Below are positions 33,686 to 43,977 of a stretch of DNA of 51,761 nucleotides, one piece after another (positions within the stretch are counted from its first letter, which is position 1; the number at the start of each line of letters is the position of its first letter). The DNA is taken from assembly GCF_014174395.1 (NCBI RefSeq), contig NZ_JABEQD010000019.1, positions 1 through 51,761 on the forward strand. Direction: 5' to 3'. This stretch comes from Gluconacetobacter aggeris (GTDB taxonomy: Bacteria > Pseudomonadota > Alphaproteobacteria > Acetobacterales > Acetobacteraceae). The position numbers were made by a program, and so were the translations under genes. Under the pieces are notes generated by a model. The model saw nothing but the letters and a program-made list of their open reading frames with translations, was not told the origin of the DNA and did not search any database.

Positions 33686-35704
33686 TTGACAGCGGTGCGG
33701 CGACGTCGCGTGTTTTCGGGGCGAAGAGCGGACAGGAGAGATCGGCCGGACCGTCCTGGTTGGGCCGCATGGAATGGAGACCCCGCGCGCCGGAGCGGTC
33801 TTGCCGTTCTCGGGGGCGTTCTTGCGGTCGCGCTGTGCTGGCCGGCCGATACGGTTCTCGGCGCCGATCCCCAGACCTACACCACCACCATCACGCCGAC
33901 GGGCCAGGCCGAACTGGATGCCGCGATCAGTGCGTCATCCAGCCTGCTGTCCCTACAGAAGACCCATGCCGTCAGTCCATTCGCCCTGGCCGGCCGGATT
34001 CGCAACGATTACGACCGGCTGCGGACCGCGCTCGAAAGCTATGGCTATTATGCCCCGACGATCCGCATCACGGTGCGGCTACGGGGCGCGAAGAATGCGC
34101 TAGCCGCCTCGATGGACGGGACCGATCCCCGGCTGCCGGAGTGGCTGCTGGCAATTCCCAAGGGACAGGCCGTGCAGGTAACGATCACGCCGACCCGGGG
34201 CGAGATCTTCCGGCTTGGCCGCGTGACATTGGTGCGCGCATCGGGCGACGGAACCGGGCCGGTGGTCCTGAATGCGCTCGAAAGCAAGGCCCTGGGGGTT
34301 AAGGTTGGCCAGCCGGCCGTCGCGTCCGACGTACTGTCGGCGGGGGCGAACCTGCAGAGCGAATTGAAGGAAGAAGGGCACGCGCTGGCACAGGTCGGTA
34401 CGCCGAAAGCCTGGCTGCGGCCGGCGACCCATACGCTCGACGTCGAATATACGGTGCGCAGCGGCCCGGTGGTGACCATCGGTGCGATCAGCCTGTCCGG
34501 CATGACGCGCACCCACCCCGCCTATATCGCCCGGCGGATGACCATCCACCCCAATGATCTGTATCAGCCGTCGCGGATCGAATCCGCCCGGCAGGATCTG
34601 GCCGGGCTGGGCGTGTTTTCCGATGTGCAGGTCAATGATGCGCCGCCCCTTACGGCGGGCAGGCAGATGCCGCTGTCGATGGCATTCAAGGAAGGCAAGG
34701 TCCGGATGGTGGCCGTGCAGGGCGGGTATTCGACCGACCTGGGCGGGCGGGCCGGTGTCAGCTGGACCCATCGCAACATCTTCGGCAATGCGGAACGCCT
34801 GCGCCTGACGGCCCTGGTGACCGGGCTTGGCGGGTCGGCCCAGCAGGGGCTGGGCTATGATGTGTATGCCGACCTGATGAAGCCGGATTTCGGGTCCCGC
34901 GACCAGAATCTCAGTGTGCGGGTCGAAGGCATCCGCCAGCTTCTCTATTCCTACCGGCAGACGGCGCTGCTGGTGCGGGCAGGCGTGGTGCGCAAGCTGG
35001 GACAGCGCTGGACCGCCTCGTTCGAAGGGCAGGCCGAACAGGAACATATCGACCAGATGGGGATGGCGAAGGATTATACCATCGTCTCGCTGCCCCTGGG
35101 GGCGACCTATGACAGCACCGGCCTGGACAACCCGATCGACCCGGCCACCCATGGCGTCCGCGTGGCAGCCAGCGTGACGCCATCGGCATCGCTGATCAAC
35201 GGCATGTCGTTCTTCACCATCATGCAGGCGAACGCCTCGACTTATTTCGACCTGACGCATCTCGGCATTTCGCGGCCCGGCCGCAGCGTCATCGCGGTGC
35301 GGGGCATCGTGGGCAGCGTGCAGGGGGCCTCGACCTTCGATATCCCGCCCGACCAGCGCCTGTATGCCGGCGGCAGCGCGACCGTGCGCGGCTTCCGCTA
35401 CCAGGGGGTGGGGCCGCAATTCGACGGCAGCAAATACGCCATCGGCGGGACTTCGATGGATGCGGGATCGGTCGAATTCCGCCAGAGGCTGTTCCGCAGC
35501 TTCGGCGGGGCGCTGTTTGCCGATGCCGGCCAGGTGGGCACCGGCAGTCGGCCGTTCCAGGGCACGCTCCGGGTCGGGGCAGGCGCCGGGGTACGGTATT
35601 ATACGCCGATCGGCCCGGTGCGCGTGGATATCGCCGTGCCGCTCAACCGGCCGAAACGCGGCGATACGTGGGAACTCTATCTCGGTCTGGGGGAAACCTT
35701 CTGA
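33686..35704 (+). CDS. tamA: Translocation and assembly module outer-membrane protein TamA
   Basis: Omp85-family outer-membrane protein that works with TamB in envelope assembly. From a TTG with GGGACAGGG just upstream it has 672 residues: a basic N-terminus, a hydrophobic export segment (SGLAVLGGVLAVALCWPA), POTRA domains at about 60-310 (IFRLGRVTLVRASGDG; VVTIGAISLSGMTRTHPAYI) and a C-terminal 16-strand Omp85 barrel with the lid motif LYAGGSATVRGFRYQGVGP and final strand ELYLGLGETF. The long, Arg-rich segment before the signal is unusual, so the start may lie further in (for example GTG 33695). Its stop overlaps the tamB start by one base. Confidence 0.88.
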   Translation: MTAVRRRRVFSGRRADRRDRPDRPGWAAWNGDPARRSGLAVLGGVLAVALCWPADTVLGADPQTYTTTITPTGQAELDAAISASSSLLSLQKTHAVSPFALAGRIRNDYDRLRTALESYGYYAPTIRITVRLRGAKNALAASMDGTDPRLPEWLLAIPKGQAVQVTITPTRGEIFRLGRVTLVRASGDGTGPVVLNALESKALGVKVGQPAVASDVLSAGANLQSELKEEGHALAQVGTPKAWLRPATHTLDVEYTVRSGPVVTIGAISLSGMTRTHPAYIARRMTIHPNDLYQPSRIESARQDLAGLGVFSDVQVNDAPPLTAGRQMPLSMAFKEGKVRMVAVQGGYSTDLGGRAGVSWTHRNIFGNAERLRLTALVTGLGGSAQQGLGYDVYADLMKPDFGSRDQNLSVRVEGIRQLLYSYRQTALLVRAGVVRKLGQRWTASFEGQAEQEHIDQMGMAKDYTIVSLPLGATYDSTGLDNPIDPATHGVRVAASVTPSASLINGMSFFTIMQANASTYFDLTHLGISRPGRSVIAVRGIVGSVQGASTFDIPPDQRLYAGGSATVRGFRYQGVGPQFDGSKYAIGGTSMDAGSVEFRQRLFRSFGGALFADAGQVGTGSRPFQGTLRVGAGAGVRYYTPIGPVRVDIAVPLNRPKRGDTWELYLGLGETF

Positions 35705-38700
35705 TGGCGCCGGACACTCCGCCCCCATCCGCCGGGCGCCCACGGCGCTGGCCTCGGATTGTCGCCTGGACCGTGGGCCTGCTGGCCGGCGTGCCGCTGG
35801 CGGTGGTCGTGCTGGGCGTGGTGGCGATCCTGATCGTGGCCAATACGGGCTGGGGTCGCCATTCGATTGCACGCCAGACAGCCGAGCTGACAGGCGGCGC
35901 GGTCACACTGGACGGGATTTCGGGCCGTTTCCCCGACGCATTGCGCATCGCCCATATTCGCCTCAATGACCGCCAGGGGATGTGGCTGTCGATCGACGGG
36001 CTGGAACTGGACTGGCGGCCGACCCATCTGCTGGCCCGCCAGGCGCGCATCGACCGGCTGTCGATCACCCGCCTCGCCATTCCGCGCCTGCAGGCGGAAA
36101 GCGGTGCGAAACCCTCCACCAGCAACAGGAACGGCGGCAGTTTCGACCTGGGGATCGACCTTCGTGCCGTCCATATAGGGTGGATCGAAGTCGGTGCGGG
36201 AATTGCGGGCACCGAGGCCGCGTTCTCGCTCGACGGCAGCGCGCGGCTTGCTCATCTCGCACCGGTGCTGGACGGGCTCAGCGTGGCGACATTGCCCACG
36301 GCTGCGATCGACCTGAACCTGAAGCGCCTGGATCGCGTCGGGGCGCTGAACCTGCGGACGCAGATCGTGCCGGGACGCCTGGGGCTGCACCTGATAGCCG
36401 ACGAAGGGCCGGGCGGCTTTGCCAGTACATCCGGGCTTGAACCGCTGGACCCGTTGCATCTGGCGCTGGACCTGGATGGCCCCCGGAATGCGAACCATCT
36501 GGCCTTCACATTGAATTCGGGAGACATATCTTCCAAAATCAGCGGAATAGTTGATTTTATCAATGTAAAATCTCAATTGTCCATCATGGCCCGCGCGCCC
36601 CATATGGCAGTGCGTGACGGGATCGGCTGGCAGAATCTCATCCTGGATGCGCATCTGTCGGGCGATGTGCATCATCCGGTCGGAGAGGGGCACCTGACGC
36701 TGGACCAGCCGATGGGGGCGGGCGTGGCCGCCGGCCGGATCGCGGTCGATTTCGAGGGGCACGAGGCTACGGGCGGCCAGCCGTCGGGCGCCCGCCTGCA
36801 TGCCGCCATCGATGCGCTGTCGATCCCCGGCAGCCATCCCGGCCTGTTCGCCGCCGCGCCACTGACGCTGGATCTGTTCCTGCATCCTGATGATGCGGGC
36901 TGGCCCCTGGATGTCCGGCTGGACCATACGCTTCTGCACCTCGCAGGGCAGGCGATGACCGCCACGCCGGCGCATGGAACATTCGACCTCGATGTGCCGG
37001 CGCTCGCGCCGCTGGCAGAGGCGGGCGGGACCGCCCTGACGGGCCGGCTGGCCCTGCACGGGGCCTTCGCGATGCCGGCGCGGCCCGGTGACGCGACGAC
37101 GCTGGCGCTGGATGGCCCGCTGTCGATTACCGGCGGCCAGCGCCAGGCCGTGTCCCTGATCGGTCCGGACGGCAAGCTGGCGCTGCGGATGGCCATGCAG
37201 CAGGCAGTGGGCGATCATCCCGCTCTCCTGCGCATCGACCGGCTGGCGCTGGATGGGCAGGCCATGCATCTGGCGGTATCGGGCACTCGGACGAGCGCCC
37301 CCGCTGCCGATCCCGTGACGGGGGGAAAGGCGGGCCCGGCAGTGAATGCGACCGCGCATCTGGCGTTCGACGACCTGCAGCGGACCTCGCCGGCCGTACG
37401 CGGGCAGGCGGGGCTGATGCTGGCGGTTGACGGGCCACTGACCGATTTCTCCGCCACCGCGCATCTCGACGGGCAATTGGGTACCAAGGAGATGCCGGTC
37501 GGCCCGGTCATGCTGGATGCCGTCTTCCATCACCTGCCCAGCCATCCTCAGGGCACACTCATGGCCAGGGGAACGGTGGACGAGGCGCCCCTGTCGATCG
37601 CCGCCGATCTGGAGCAGGACCCGCAGGGGCGGCGGACCATCGATCTGGCGCATCTGGACTGGAAAAGCCTGTCGGGCAGCGGGCATCTGGTGCTGAACCC
37701 GCATCGGGTCACCCCGCTGGGCACGCTGGATGTGCAGATGGAGCGGCTGGGTGATCTGTCGCGCCTTGTGGGGCAGCCGATATCCGGTTCGCTGAAGGCG
37801 TCGATCCGCACCGCCAATCCCACCTCCGACCCTGCCGCCGATGCGGGGCAGGCGGCCCAGCCGCCAATCGTGACGGTGGCTGTCGACGGCAATCTGGCCA
37901 GTGCGCGGGCGCGGCTGCGCAGCCTGTCCCTGGCCGGCACCGTCACCGATCCGCTGGGAACCACGCGGACCGACATGACATTGCGCCTGGATGGCGTGTC
38001 GGCGCCCGGCGTGGCAGGCGATATCCGCGTGACGGCGCGTGGGCCGCGCGACGCGATGGCGATTGGCGCCAATGCGGCATTCCAGGCGCTGGCCGGGGCT
38101 CCGGCGGCGCTGGCCACCACGCTGGTCGTCGATACGCCGGCGCAGTCGGTGGCGATCCGGTCTCTGGAGGCCAATGCGCGGGGCGAGACGATCCGCCTGG
38201 CGGAGCCGGCCCGTATCGGCTTCGGCAAGACGCTCGGCGTCGATCATCTGCGCCTGACGCTGGCACCCCCCGGCGTGGCGCCAGCCAGGATCGACGTGGC
38301 CGGCACGGTCAAGCCCGCGCTGGGCCTGACAGCGACGGTTGACAACCTGACGCCCGCCATTGCCCGCCCCTTCATGCCGTCGCTGCGGGCCGACGGGACG
38401 ATCAGTGCCCGGGCCAGCCTGCGCGGCACGACGGCCAATCCCCAGGGCACGGTGACCGTGACGGCCAGGGGACTGGCCTATCACAGCGATTTCAGCGGTG
38501 CGCTGCCGCCGCTGGACATGGATGCGACCGCCCAATTGTCGGGCACCCAGGCGCGTGTCGATGCAACGGCCCATGCGGGATCGCTGCTCGACCTTGTGGT
38601 GCGGGGCACGGTGCCGACCGGTTCGGCCGGTTCCATGGGGTTGCAGGCTGACGGCCATGTCGATCTCTCGGCGGCCAATGCCTATCTCGGTGCCCAGGGG

Positions 38701-39960
38701 CGGCAGGTCGAGGGGCTGGCCCGCCTGTCGCTGGCGCTCCGTGGCGCATTATCGGCGCCGAAAGCCTCGGGAACCATAACCCTGACCGGGGGGCAGGTGC
38801 ATGATTATGCGCAGGGGATCCAGCTTTCGAACATGCGTGGCACGATCATCGCGCAGGATGATCGGCTGACGGTCGACAATCTGTCGGCCACGGCCGGGCC
38901 GGGCAGTATTGCCGTCAGCGGTATGCTGGGGGCCTTTCAGCCGGGCCTGCCCATCGATCTGCGGATCACGGCCAGGAACGCCCGTCCCCTGGCCAGCGAC
39001 CTGGTGACGGCGCAGATCAATGCCGACATGACCGTGCGAGGCGCGCTTGCGTCGCGTATCGACGTGGCGGGGCAGGTGGTCATTCCGCATGCCGAGATCA
39101 ATATTCCCAGCTCGCTGCCGCCGTCGATCGCAACCCTGGATGTGATCCGTCCGGGCGACAAGCCCCCGGCAGCCGACGCTGACGGGGCGGGCAAATTCGT
39201 GGTCGGGCTGGATGTCACCGCGTCTTCGCCGGGCCAGATGTTTGTCCGCGGACACGGGCTAGACGCGGAAATGCGCGGCCGCCTGCATGTCGGGGGAACG
39301 GCCGAGGCCCCTGCCATCGCCGGTGGGTTCGCGATGCGGCGGGGCAATTTCAACATGGCCGGCATTTCGTTGGAATTCACGAAGGGTCAGGTAGCCTTCA
39401 ACGGGTCGGGCGTGACCCAGGCAATCGACCCGACGCTGGATTTCGAGGCCGAGCGCGCGACCAGTGCCGGCACCGCGCGGCTGCTGGTGGGCGGTTATGC
39501 CAGCGCGCCCAAGATCACCTTCTCGTCCACGCCGCCGCTGTCGCAGGACCAGATCATGGCGATGCTGCTGTTCGGCACCGACGCCCAATCGCTGTCGACC
39601 ACCCAGATGGCCGAAATTGCGGCAGCGGTGGCGACCCTGACCGGCGGCTCGGCCTTCGACCCGCTGGGCAAGGTGCGCAGCACGCTGGGGCTGGACCGGC
39701 TGCAACTGACAGGCGGCTCGGGGGTGGGGAAAGGAAATGGTACCAGCGTCGAGGCTGGCAAATACGTGATGCGCGGCGTGTATGTCGGCGCAAAGCAGGC
39801 CACCAGCGGATCAGGCACGCAGGCGCAGGTCCAGGTCGACCTGACGCGCCGGCTGAAACTGAACACCACCGTCGGGACGGGCGGCAACGTCACCGGCTTC
39901 ACCACGCCCGAGAACGACCCGGGCAGCAGCATCGGCCTCTCCTACCAGTTCAACTACTAG
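35704..39960 (+). CDS. tamB: Translocation and assembly module inner-membrane protein TamB
   Basis: Very long periplasm-spanning protein (1418 residues) anchored by an N-terminal helix (VAWTVGLLAGVPLAVVVLGVVAILIVA, starting near residue 20) with an AsmA-like beginning. The body consists of repeated beta-rich segments forming the lipid-transfer groove of this AsmA-like family. The C-terminal TamB (DUF490) domain covers roughly the last 350 residues (FNMAGISLEFTKGQVAFNGS; SQDQIMAMLLFG; GVYVGAKQATSG) and ends in an aromatic beta-signal YQFNY. It partners TamA, whose gene overlaps it by one base. An AT-rich patch (about 36505-36590) stands out within it. Confidence 0.92.
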   Translation: MAPDTPPPSAGRPRRWPRIVAWTVGLLAGVPLAVVVLGVVAILIVANTGWGRHSIARQTAELTGGAVTLDGISGRFPDALRIAHIRLNDRQGMWLSIDGLELDWRPTHLLARQARIDRLSITRLAIPRLQAESGAKPSTSNRNGGSFDLGIDLRAVHIGWIEVGAGIAGTEAAFSLDGSARLAHLAPVLDGLSVATLPTAAIDLNLKRLDRVGALNLRTQIVPGRLGLHLIADEGPGGFASTSGLEPLDPLHLALDLDGPRNANHLAFTLNSGDISSKISGIVDFINVKSQLSIMARAPHMAVRDGIGWQNLILDAHLSGDVHHPVGEGHLTLDQPMGAGVAAGRIAVDFEGHEATGGQPSGARLHAAIDALSIPGSHPGLFAAAPLTLDLFLHPDDAGWPLDVRLDHTLLHLAGQAMTATPAHGTFDLDVPALAPLAEAGGTALTGRLALHGAFAMPARPGDATTLALDGPLSITGGQRQAVSLIGPDGKLALRMAMQQAVGDHPALLRIDRLALDGQAMHLAVSGTRTSAPAADPVTGGKAGPAVNATAHLAFDDLQRTSPAVRGQAGLMLAVDGPLTDFSATAHLDGQLGTKEMPVGPVMLDAVFHHLPSHPQGTLMARGTVDEAPLSIAADLEQDPQGRRTIDLAHLDWKSLSGSGHLVLNPHRVTPLGTLDVQMERLGDLSRLVGQPISGSLKASIRTANPTSDPAADAGQAAQPPIVTVAVDGNLASARARLRSLSLAGTVTDPLGTTRTDMTLRLDGVSAPGVAGDIRVTARGPRDAMAIGANAAFQALAGAPAALATTLVVDTPAQSVAIRSLEANARGETIRLAEPARIGFGKTLGVDHLRLTLAPPGVAPARIDVAGTVKPALGLTATVDNLTPAIARPFMPSLRADGTISARASLRGTTANPQGTVTVTARGLAYHSDFSGALPPLDMDATAQLSGTQARVDATAHAGSLLDLVVRGTVPTGSAGSMGLQADGHVDLSAANAYLGAQGRQVEGLARLSLALRGALSAPKASGTITLTGGQVHDYAQGIQLSNMRGTIIAQDDRLTVDNLSATAGPGSIAVSGMLGAFQPGLPIDLRITARNARPLASDLVTAQINADMTVRGALASRIDVAGQVVIPHAEINIPSSLPPSIATLDVIRPGDKPPAADADGAGKFVVGLDVTASSPGQMFVRGHGLDAEMRGRLHVGGTAEAPAIAGGFAMRRGNFNMAGISLEFTKGQVAFNGSGVTQAIDPTLDFEAERATSAGTARLLVGGYASAPKITFSSTPPLSQDQIMAMLLFGTDAQSLSTTQMAEIAAAVATLTGGSAFDPLGKVRSTLGLDRLQLTGGSGVGKGNGTSVEAGKYVMRGVYVGAKQATSGSGTQAQVQVDLTRRLKLNTTVGTGGNVTGFTTPENDPGSSIGLSYQFNY

Positions 39961-39985
39961 AAGATCGGCGATGTCTTGATGGAAG

Positions 39986-40007
39986 CGGGTTTCTCCCCTT
40001 AAACCCG
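39986..40007 (+). terminator. Weak hairpin after tamB
   Basis: CGGGTTT and AAACCCG form a 7-bp stem with an 8-base loop 25 bases after the tamB stop. There is no T-run, so this is only a candidate. Confidence 0.25.
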
Positions 40008-40063
40008 TAAAAGAGTGACGGGCCTTCGCGCGCCGCCGCGCGCATGACAGCAGGATGGCAGGA

Positions 40064-41044
40064 ATGATCGATCCATTTTCATGGCTTGCCGGGTGGATTC
40101 AGGAAAACTGGCTGATCCCGATCCTCTACCGCTTCGGGTGGATGGAGTGGGAAGACACATCCTTCCTGTGGGCGATGTTCGCGATTTATGGCGTGTTGCA
40201 GGTCGTATTGAACCTCGCGATCTGCATGCCGCTGGAGCGGTTCTGGCCCCTGCGCCGGTGGGAAAACCGCGATAATGTGAGTATGGACATTGTCTATACC
40301 CTGATCGCGCGCATCGGCCTGTTTCCCCTCGTGACGTTCTTCGGTTTCTACGAAATCCAGACCTGGCTGAACGGCGTGCTGACCGACCATGGCTATATTC
40401 CGCCGACGCTGGAGAGCGTGTTTCCCACCCTGATGGATTGGCCGGTCGCCACATTCTTCCTGTATGCCGTGATCCTGGATTTCGCCGAATATGTCCGGCA
40501 TCGCCTGTCGCACCTGTTCGGCTGGTGGTATGGGCTGCATGCCCTGCACCATGCACAGACGCAGATGACGTTCTGGTCAGATGACCGTAACCACCTGCTG
40601 GACGATGTCACATCCTATGTCTGGGCCATCGTCGTCGGGTTGCTGATTGGCGTGCCGCCGCTGCAATTCCCGCTGCTGATCCTGTTCCTGCGGCTGGTCG
40701 AAAGCCTGTCGCATGCCAATACGCGGGTCGGGTTCGGCTGGTTGGGCGAGCGTATTCTGGTCTCGCCGCATTTCCACCGCGTGCATCACGGCCTGCGCGC
40801 GGCCGGGCGGCGCTCGTGCAATTACGGCGCGGTCTTTCCCTGGTGGGACATGATACTGGGGACGGCGAATTTCTCGCACAATGTCGTGGAGACCGGGGAC
40901 CCGAAGGCCGAGCCGGCGCTGGTCAGCGGCGGATGGCTGGCACAGCAGGCAGCGGGGCTGCGTCTGTCATGGCGCCTGGCGACCCGTCGCTGGCGGCGGG
41001 CCGAAACCCGGTCGCCGGCGGCCACGGGGCCAGGCGGAGCATGA
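40064..41044 (+). CDS. Fatty acid hydroxylase / sterol desaturase superfamily membrane protein
   Basis: Integral membrane di-iron oxygenase family member (326 residues). The histidine clusters are all present: HRLSH, HALHHAQ, and HFHRVHHG near the C-terminal part, set among about four to five hydrophobic helices. This superfamily includes sterol desaturases, fatty acid 2-hydroxylases and carotenoid hydroxylases; the substrate cannot be read from the sequence. The ATG at 40064 is preferred to the one at 40055 because AGGA stands eight bases upstream. Convergent with carD. Confidence 0.8.
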   Translation: MIDPFSWLAGWIQENWLIPILYRFGWMEWEDTSFLWAMFAIYGVLQVVLNLAICMPLERFWPLRRWENRDNVSMDIVYTLIARIGLFPLVTFFGFYEIQTWLNGVLTDHGYIPPTLESVFPTLMDWPVATFFLYAVILDFAEYVRHRLSHLFGWWYGLHALHHAQTQMTFWSDDRNHLLDDVTSYVWAIVVGLLIGVPPLQFPLLILFLRLVESLSHANTRVGFGWLGERILVSPHFHRVHHGLRAAGRRSCNYGAVFPWWDMILGTANFSHNVVETGDPKAEPALVSGGWLAQQAAGLRLSWRLATRRWRRAETRSPAATGPGGA

Positions 41045-41057
41045 ACATCTGATCTCT

Positions 41058-41088
41058 CCGGCCCCGGATGCTTGCGAGGCAGGGCCGG
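41058..41088. terminator. Possible hairpin between the hydroxylase gene and carD
   Basis: CCGGCCC and GGGCCGG form a 7-bp stem with a long 17-base loop in the 50-bp gap between converging genes. Weak evidence. Confidence 0.25.
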
Positions 41089-41094
41089 GCGGAA

Positions 41095-41685
41095 TCAGGC
41101 GGCTTTCATCGCCGCCGTCAGGGCTTCCAGCACTGCGGCCGGCTCCTTGCCTTCCAGCACCGCGACTTCAGCCACGAAGCGTTCCTGCGCGGCTTCGAAC
41201 AGCTTGCGCTCGCTGAAGCTGCCGTCCAGGCTGTCGACATTGCGGCGCAGGTCGCGCAGCACTTCGGCGATCTGGACCAGATCGCCGGAATTGATCTTTT
41301 CCTGATAGGCGACGGCACGGCGGGCCCACATGCCACGGCTGACATGCGGCTTGCCCTTGATGATGGCCATGGCCTTGTCCACGATCTCGCGCGAGACGAT
41401 CTTGCGCAGGCCGGCCTTGCGCGCCTTGGCCAGCGGGATGCGCAGCGTCATCTGGTTGCCGGGGAACGAGATCTGGATCATTTCCAGCTTGGTGCCCGCG
41501 ATCTCATCGATCCCGATGCGATCCACCCGTCCGACACCATGGGCGGCGTAGACGATGGCGTCGCCCTCGCGAAAGGGATCTTCGTCCTTGACCTTGGTCT
41601 TGGCCTGCGCGGCAGTTGTGGCAGCGGCAGTGCGCGCCATTGCGTCGGTCACACCGCCCTTGGGGGTCGTTCTGAACATGCTCAT
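41095..41685 (-). CDS. carD: CarD-family transcription regulator
   Basis: RNA polymerase-binding regulator that stabilises open promoter complexes. The 196 residues have an Ala/Thr/Lys-rich N-terminal tail (1-33), the CarD/CdnL RNAP-interaction domain (FREGDAIVYAAHGVGRVDRI ... FPGNQMTLRIPL, about 38-90) and a helical C-terminal domain (RGMWARRAVAYQEKINSGDL ... FSERKLFEAAQERF) that contacts DNA in the family. The ATG at 41685 has no ribosome binding site and lies at the predicted transcription start, suggesting a leaderless message. Another ATG is two codons inside. Confidence 0.92.
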   Translation of the reverse strand: MSMFRTTPKGGVTDAMARTAAATTAAQAKTKVKDEDPFREGDAIVYAAHGVGRVDRIGIDEIAGTKLEMIQISFPGNQMTLRIPLAKARKAGLRKIVSREIVDKAMAIIKGKPHVSRGMWARRAVAYQEKINSGDLVQIAEVLRDLRRNVDSLDGSFSERKLFEAAQERFVAEVAVLEGKEPAAVLEALTAAMKAA

Positions 41686-41692
41686 TTGTGTA

Positions 41693-41721
41693 GTTATATC
41701 ACATTTTTCCTATTCTGTCTC
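41693..41721 (-). promoter_or_regulatory. Candidate carD promoter, apparently leaderless
   Basis: On the minus strand GAGACA and TATAAC are 17 bases apart, and TATAAC is followed after seven bases by the ATG, so transcription should begin at or next to the start codon. Confidence 0.5.
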
Positions 41722-41753
41722 GATCGTCGGATCGTGTCCGCCCCGTGAAACGC

Positions 41754-42629
41754 TCAGGACTGCACGCCGCGCACCGCCGCGATCGGGCCGCCGACCGGGA
41801 TACGGACGGGCTGCAGCAGGTCGATCTCGATCGTCCGAGCCATGGTCAGCATCGGCATGGCATGGGGGGAATTATCGAACGGGTTCTGCAGGTCGCTGCC
41901 GATCTTGTCCAGGGCGACGAACAGCAGCCCGACCAGAGATGACCCGAGCGGGGTGATCCACCCCAGCGTCTGGACCATCGACAGCGGCAGGACGACGCAG
42001 AACATATTGGCCACGAGCCTGGGAATCAGCGAGAACTGGATGGCCAGCGGCGTATTGCGAATACGCTCCAGCCCGCCTTGGGCATTGGCCAGGTCAGACA
42101 GGATGCGGTCGATCTGGCCGTGGACGGCCCCGTCGATCCGCTGCCGCGCCACTTCCTCGTTCACCGCCAGTCCGATCTGATACAGGATGGCGTTGGGCTG
42201 ATTGTTCCAGCCGGCGATCGCGCTCTGCATCTCGGGCGGCAGCAGCCGGGCGATATCGGCCGAACCGTCCAGCCGCCCCAAAGCGGCGCGCAGCGCGTAA
42301 GGATAGGCTGCCATGGCATAGGCCAGGTCCGGCCGCCCCCCCAGCAGCGACCCGGCCTGCCGCCCGAACGAACGGCAATTGTTCGTGATCGCGCCCCACA
42401 GCGTCCGCGCTTCCCACCACCGCCCGTAAGCGGCGTTGTTGCGCACCCCCAGAAACAGCGCGACGGCCGAGCCCAGCAGGGACACCGGCAGGGTCGGCTG
42501 CTCCATCCAGTCCTGATGGAAGACCTGGAACATGACGACGACAAAGACGTCCCACGCTCCCAGGAGCGCCAATGTCAGCAGGCTTTCGCGCATCAGGATG
42601 AATAATCCGATCCGCCGGTCGACGATCAT
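41754..42629 (-). CDS. Bestrophin-like (UPF0187/YneE) membrane channel
   Basis: Inner-membrane protein of 291 residues of the bestrophin/RFP-TM family, whose bacterial members form ion channels. Visible hallmarks: an N-terminal helix ([21 protein letters not shown]), [26 protein letters not shown], which is the most conserved block of the family, two later helices ([37 protein letters not shown]) and [12 protein letters not shown]. The start ATG has GGAGAAAG upstream. Transported ion and role here are unknown. Divergent from frmA. Confidence 0.85.
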   Translation of the reverse strand: MIVDRRIGLFILMRESLLTLALLGAWDVFVVVMFQVFHQDWMEQPTLPVSLLGSAVALFLGVRNNAAYGRWWEARTLWGAITNNCRSFGRQAGSLLGGRPDLAYAMAAYPYALRAALGRLDGSADIARLLPPEMQSAIAGWNNQPNAILYQIGLAVNEEVARQRIDGAVHGQIDRILSDLANAQGGLERIRNTPLAIQFSLIPRLVANMFCVVLPLSMVQTLGWITPLGSSLVGLLFVALDKIGSDLQNPFDNSPHAMPMLTMARTIEIDLLQPVRIPVGGPIAAVRGVQS

Positions 42630-42788
42630 CTATGCTTTCTCCATCTGGACTGGATGCGGTCGCGGGCCTGCGACGCCGGGCAGCCGACGGCCATACTGAC
42701 AACGCTCCGGGGAAAGACAACAGGCTGAACGGAAAGACGGATTTTGTGACAGTCGCGACATTCTCTGTTGCAAATCCGTCGGGCGGCA

Positions 42789-42818
42789 TTGACCCTTCCC
42801 GAGATGCCTCCCTTTATG
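42789..42818 (+). promoter_or_regulatory. Candidate frmA promoter
   Basis: TTGACC followed after 18 bases by TTTATG (or after 20 by TATGAT), about 45 bp before frmA in the gap divergent from the bestrophin gene. The -10 match is modest. Confidence 0.35.
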
Positions 42819-42859
42819 ATGCCGTTAATTTCGATCCACGACTCTGGAGAGGCACGATC

Positions 42860-43975
<1,116 letters not shown>

Positions 43976-43977
43976 GC

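Noticed and set aside
35677-38658. Open frame of about 990 codons antisense to tamB
   Set aside because: Same GC-driven artefact: low-complexity Arg/Gln/His composition, no start signals, fully opposite a well-supported gene.
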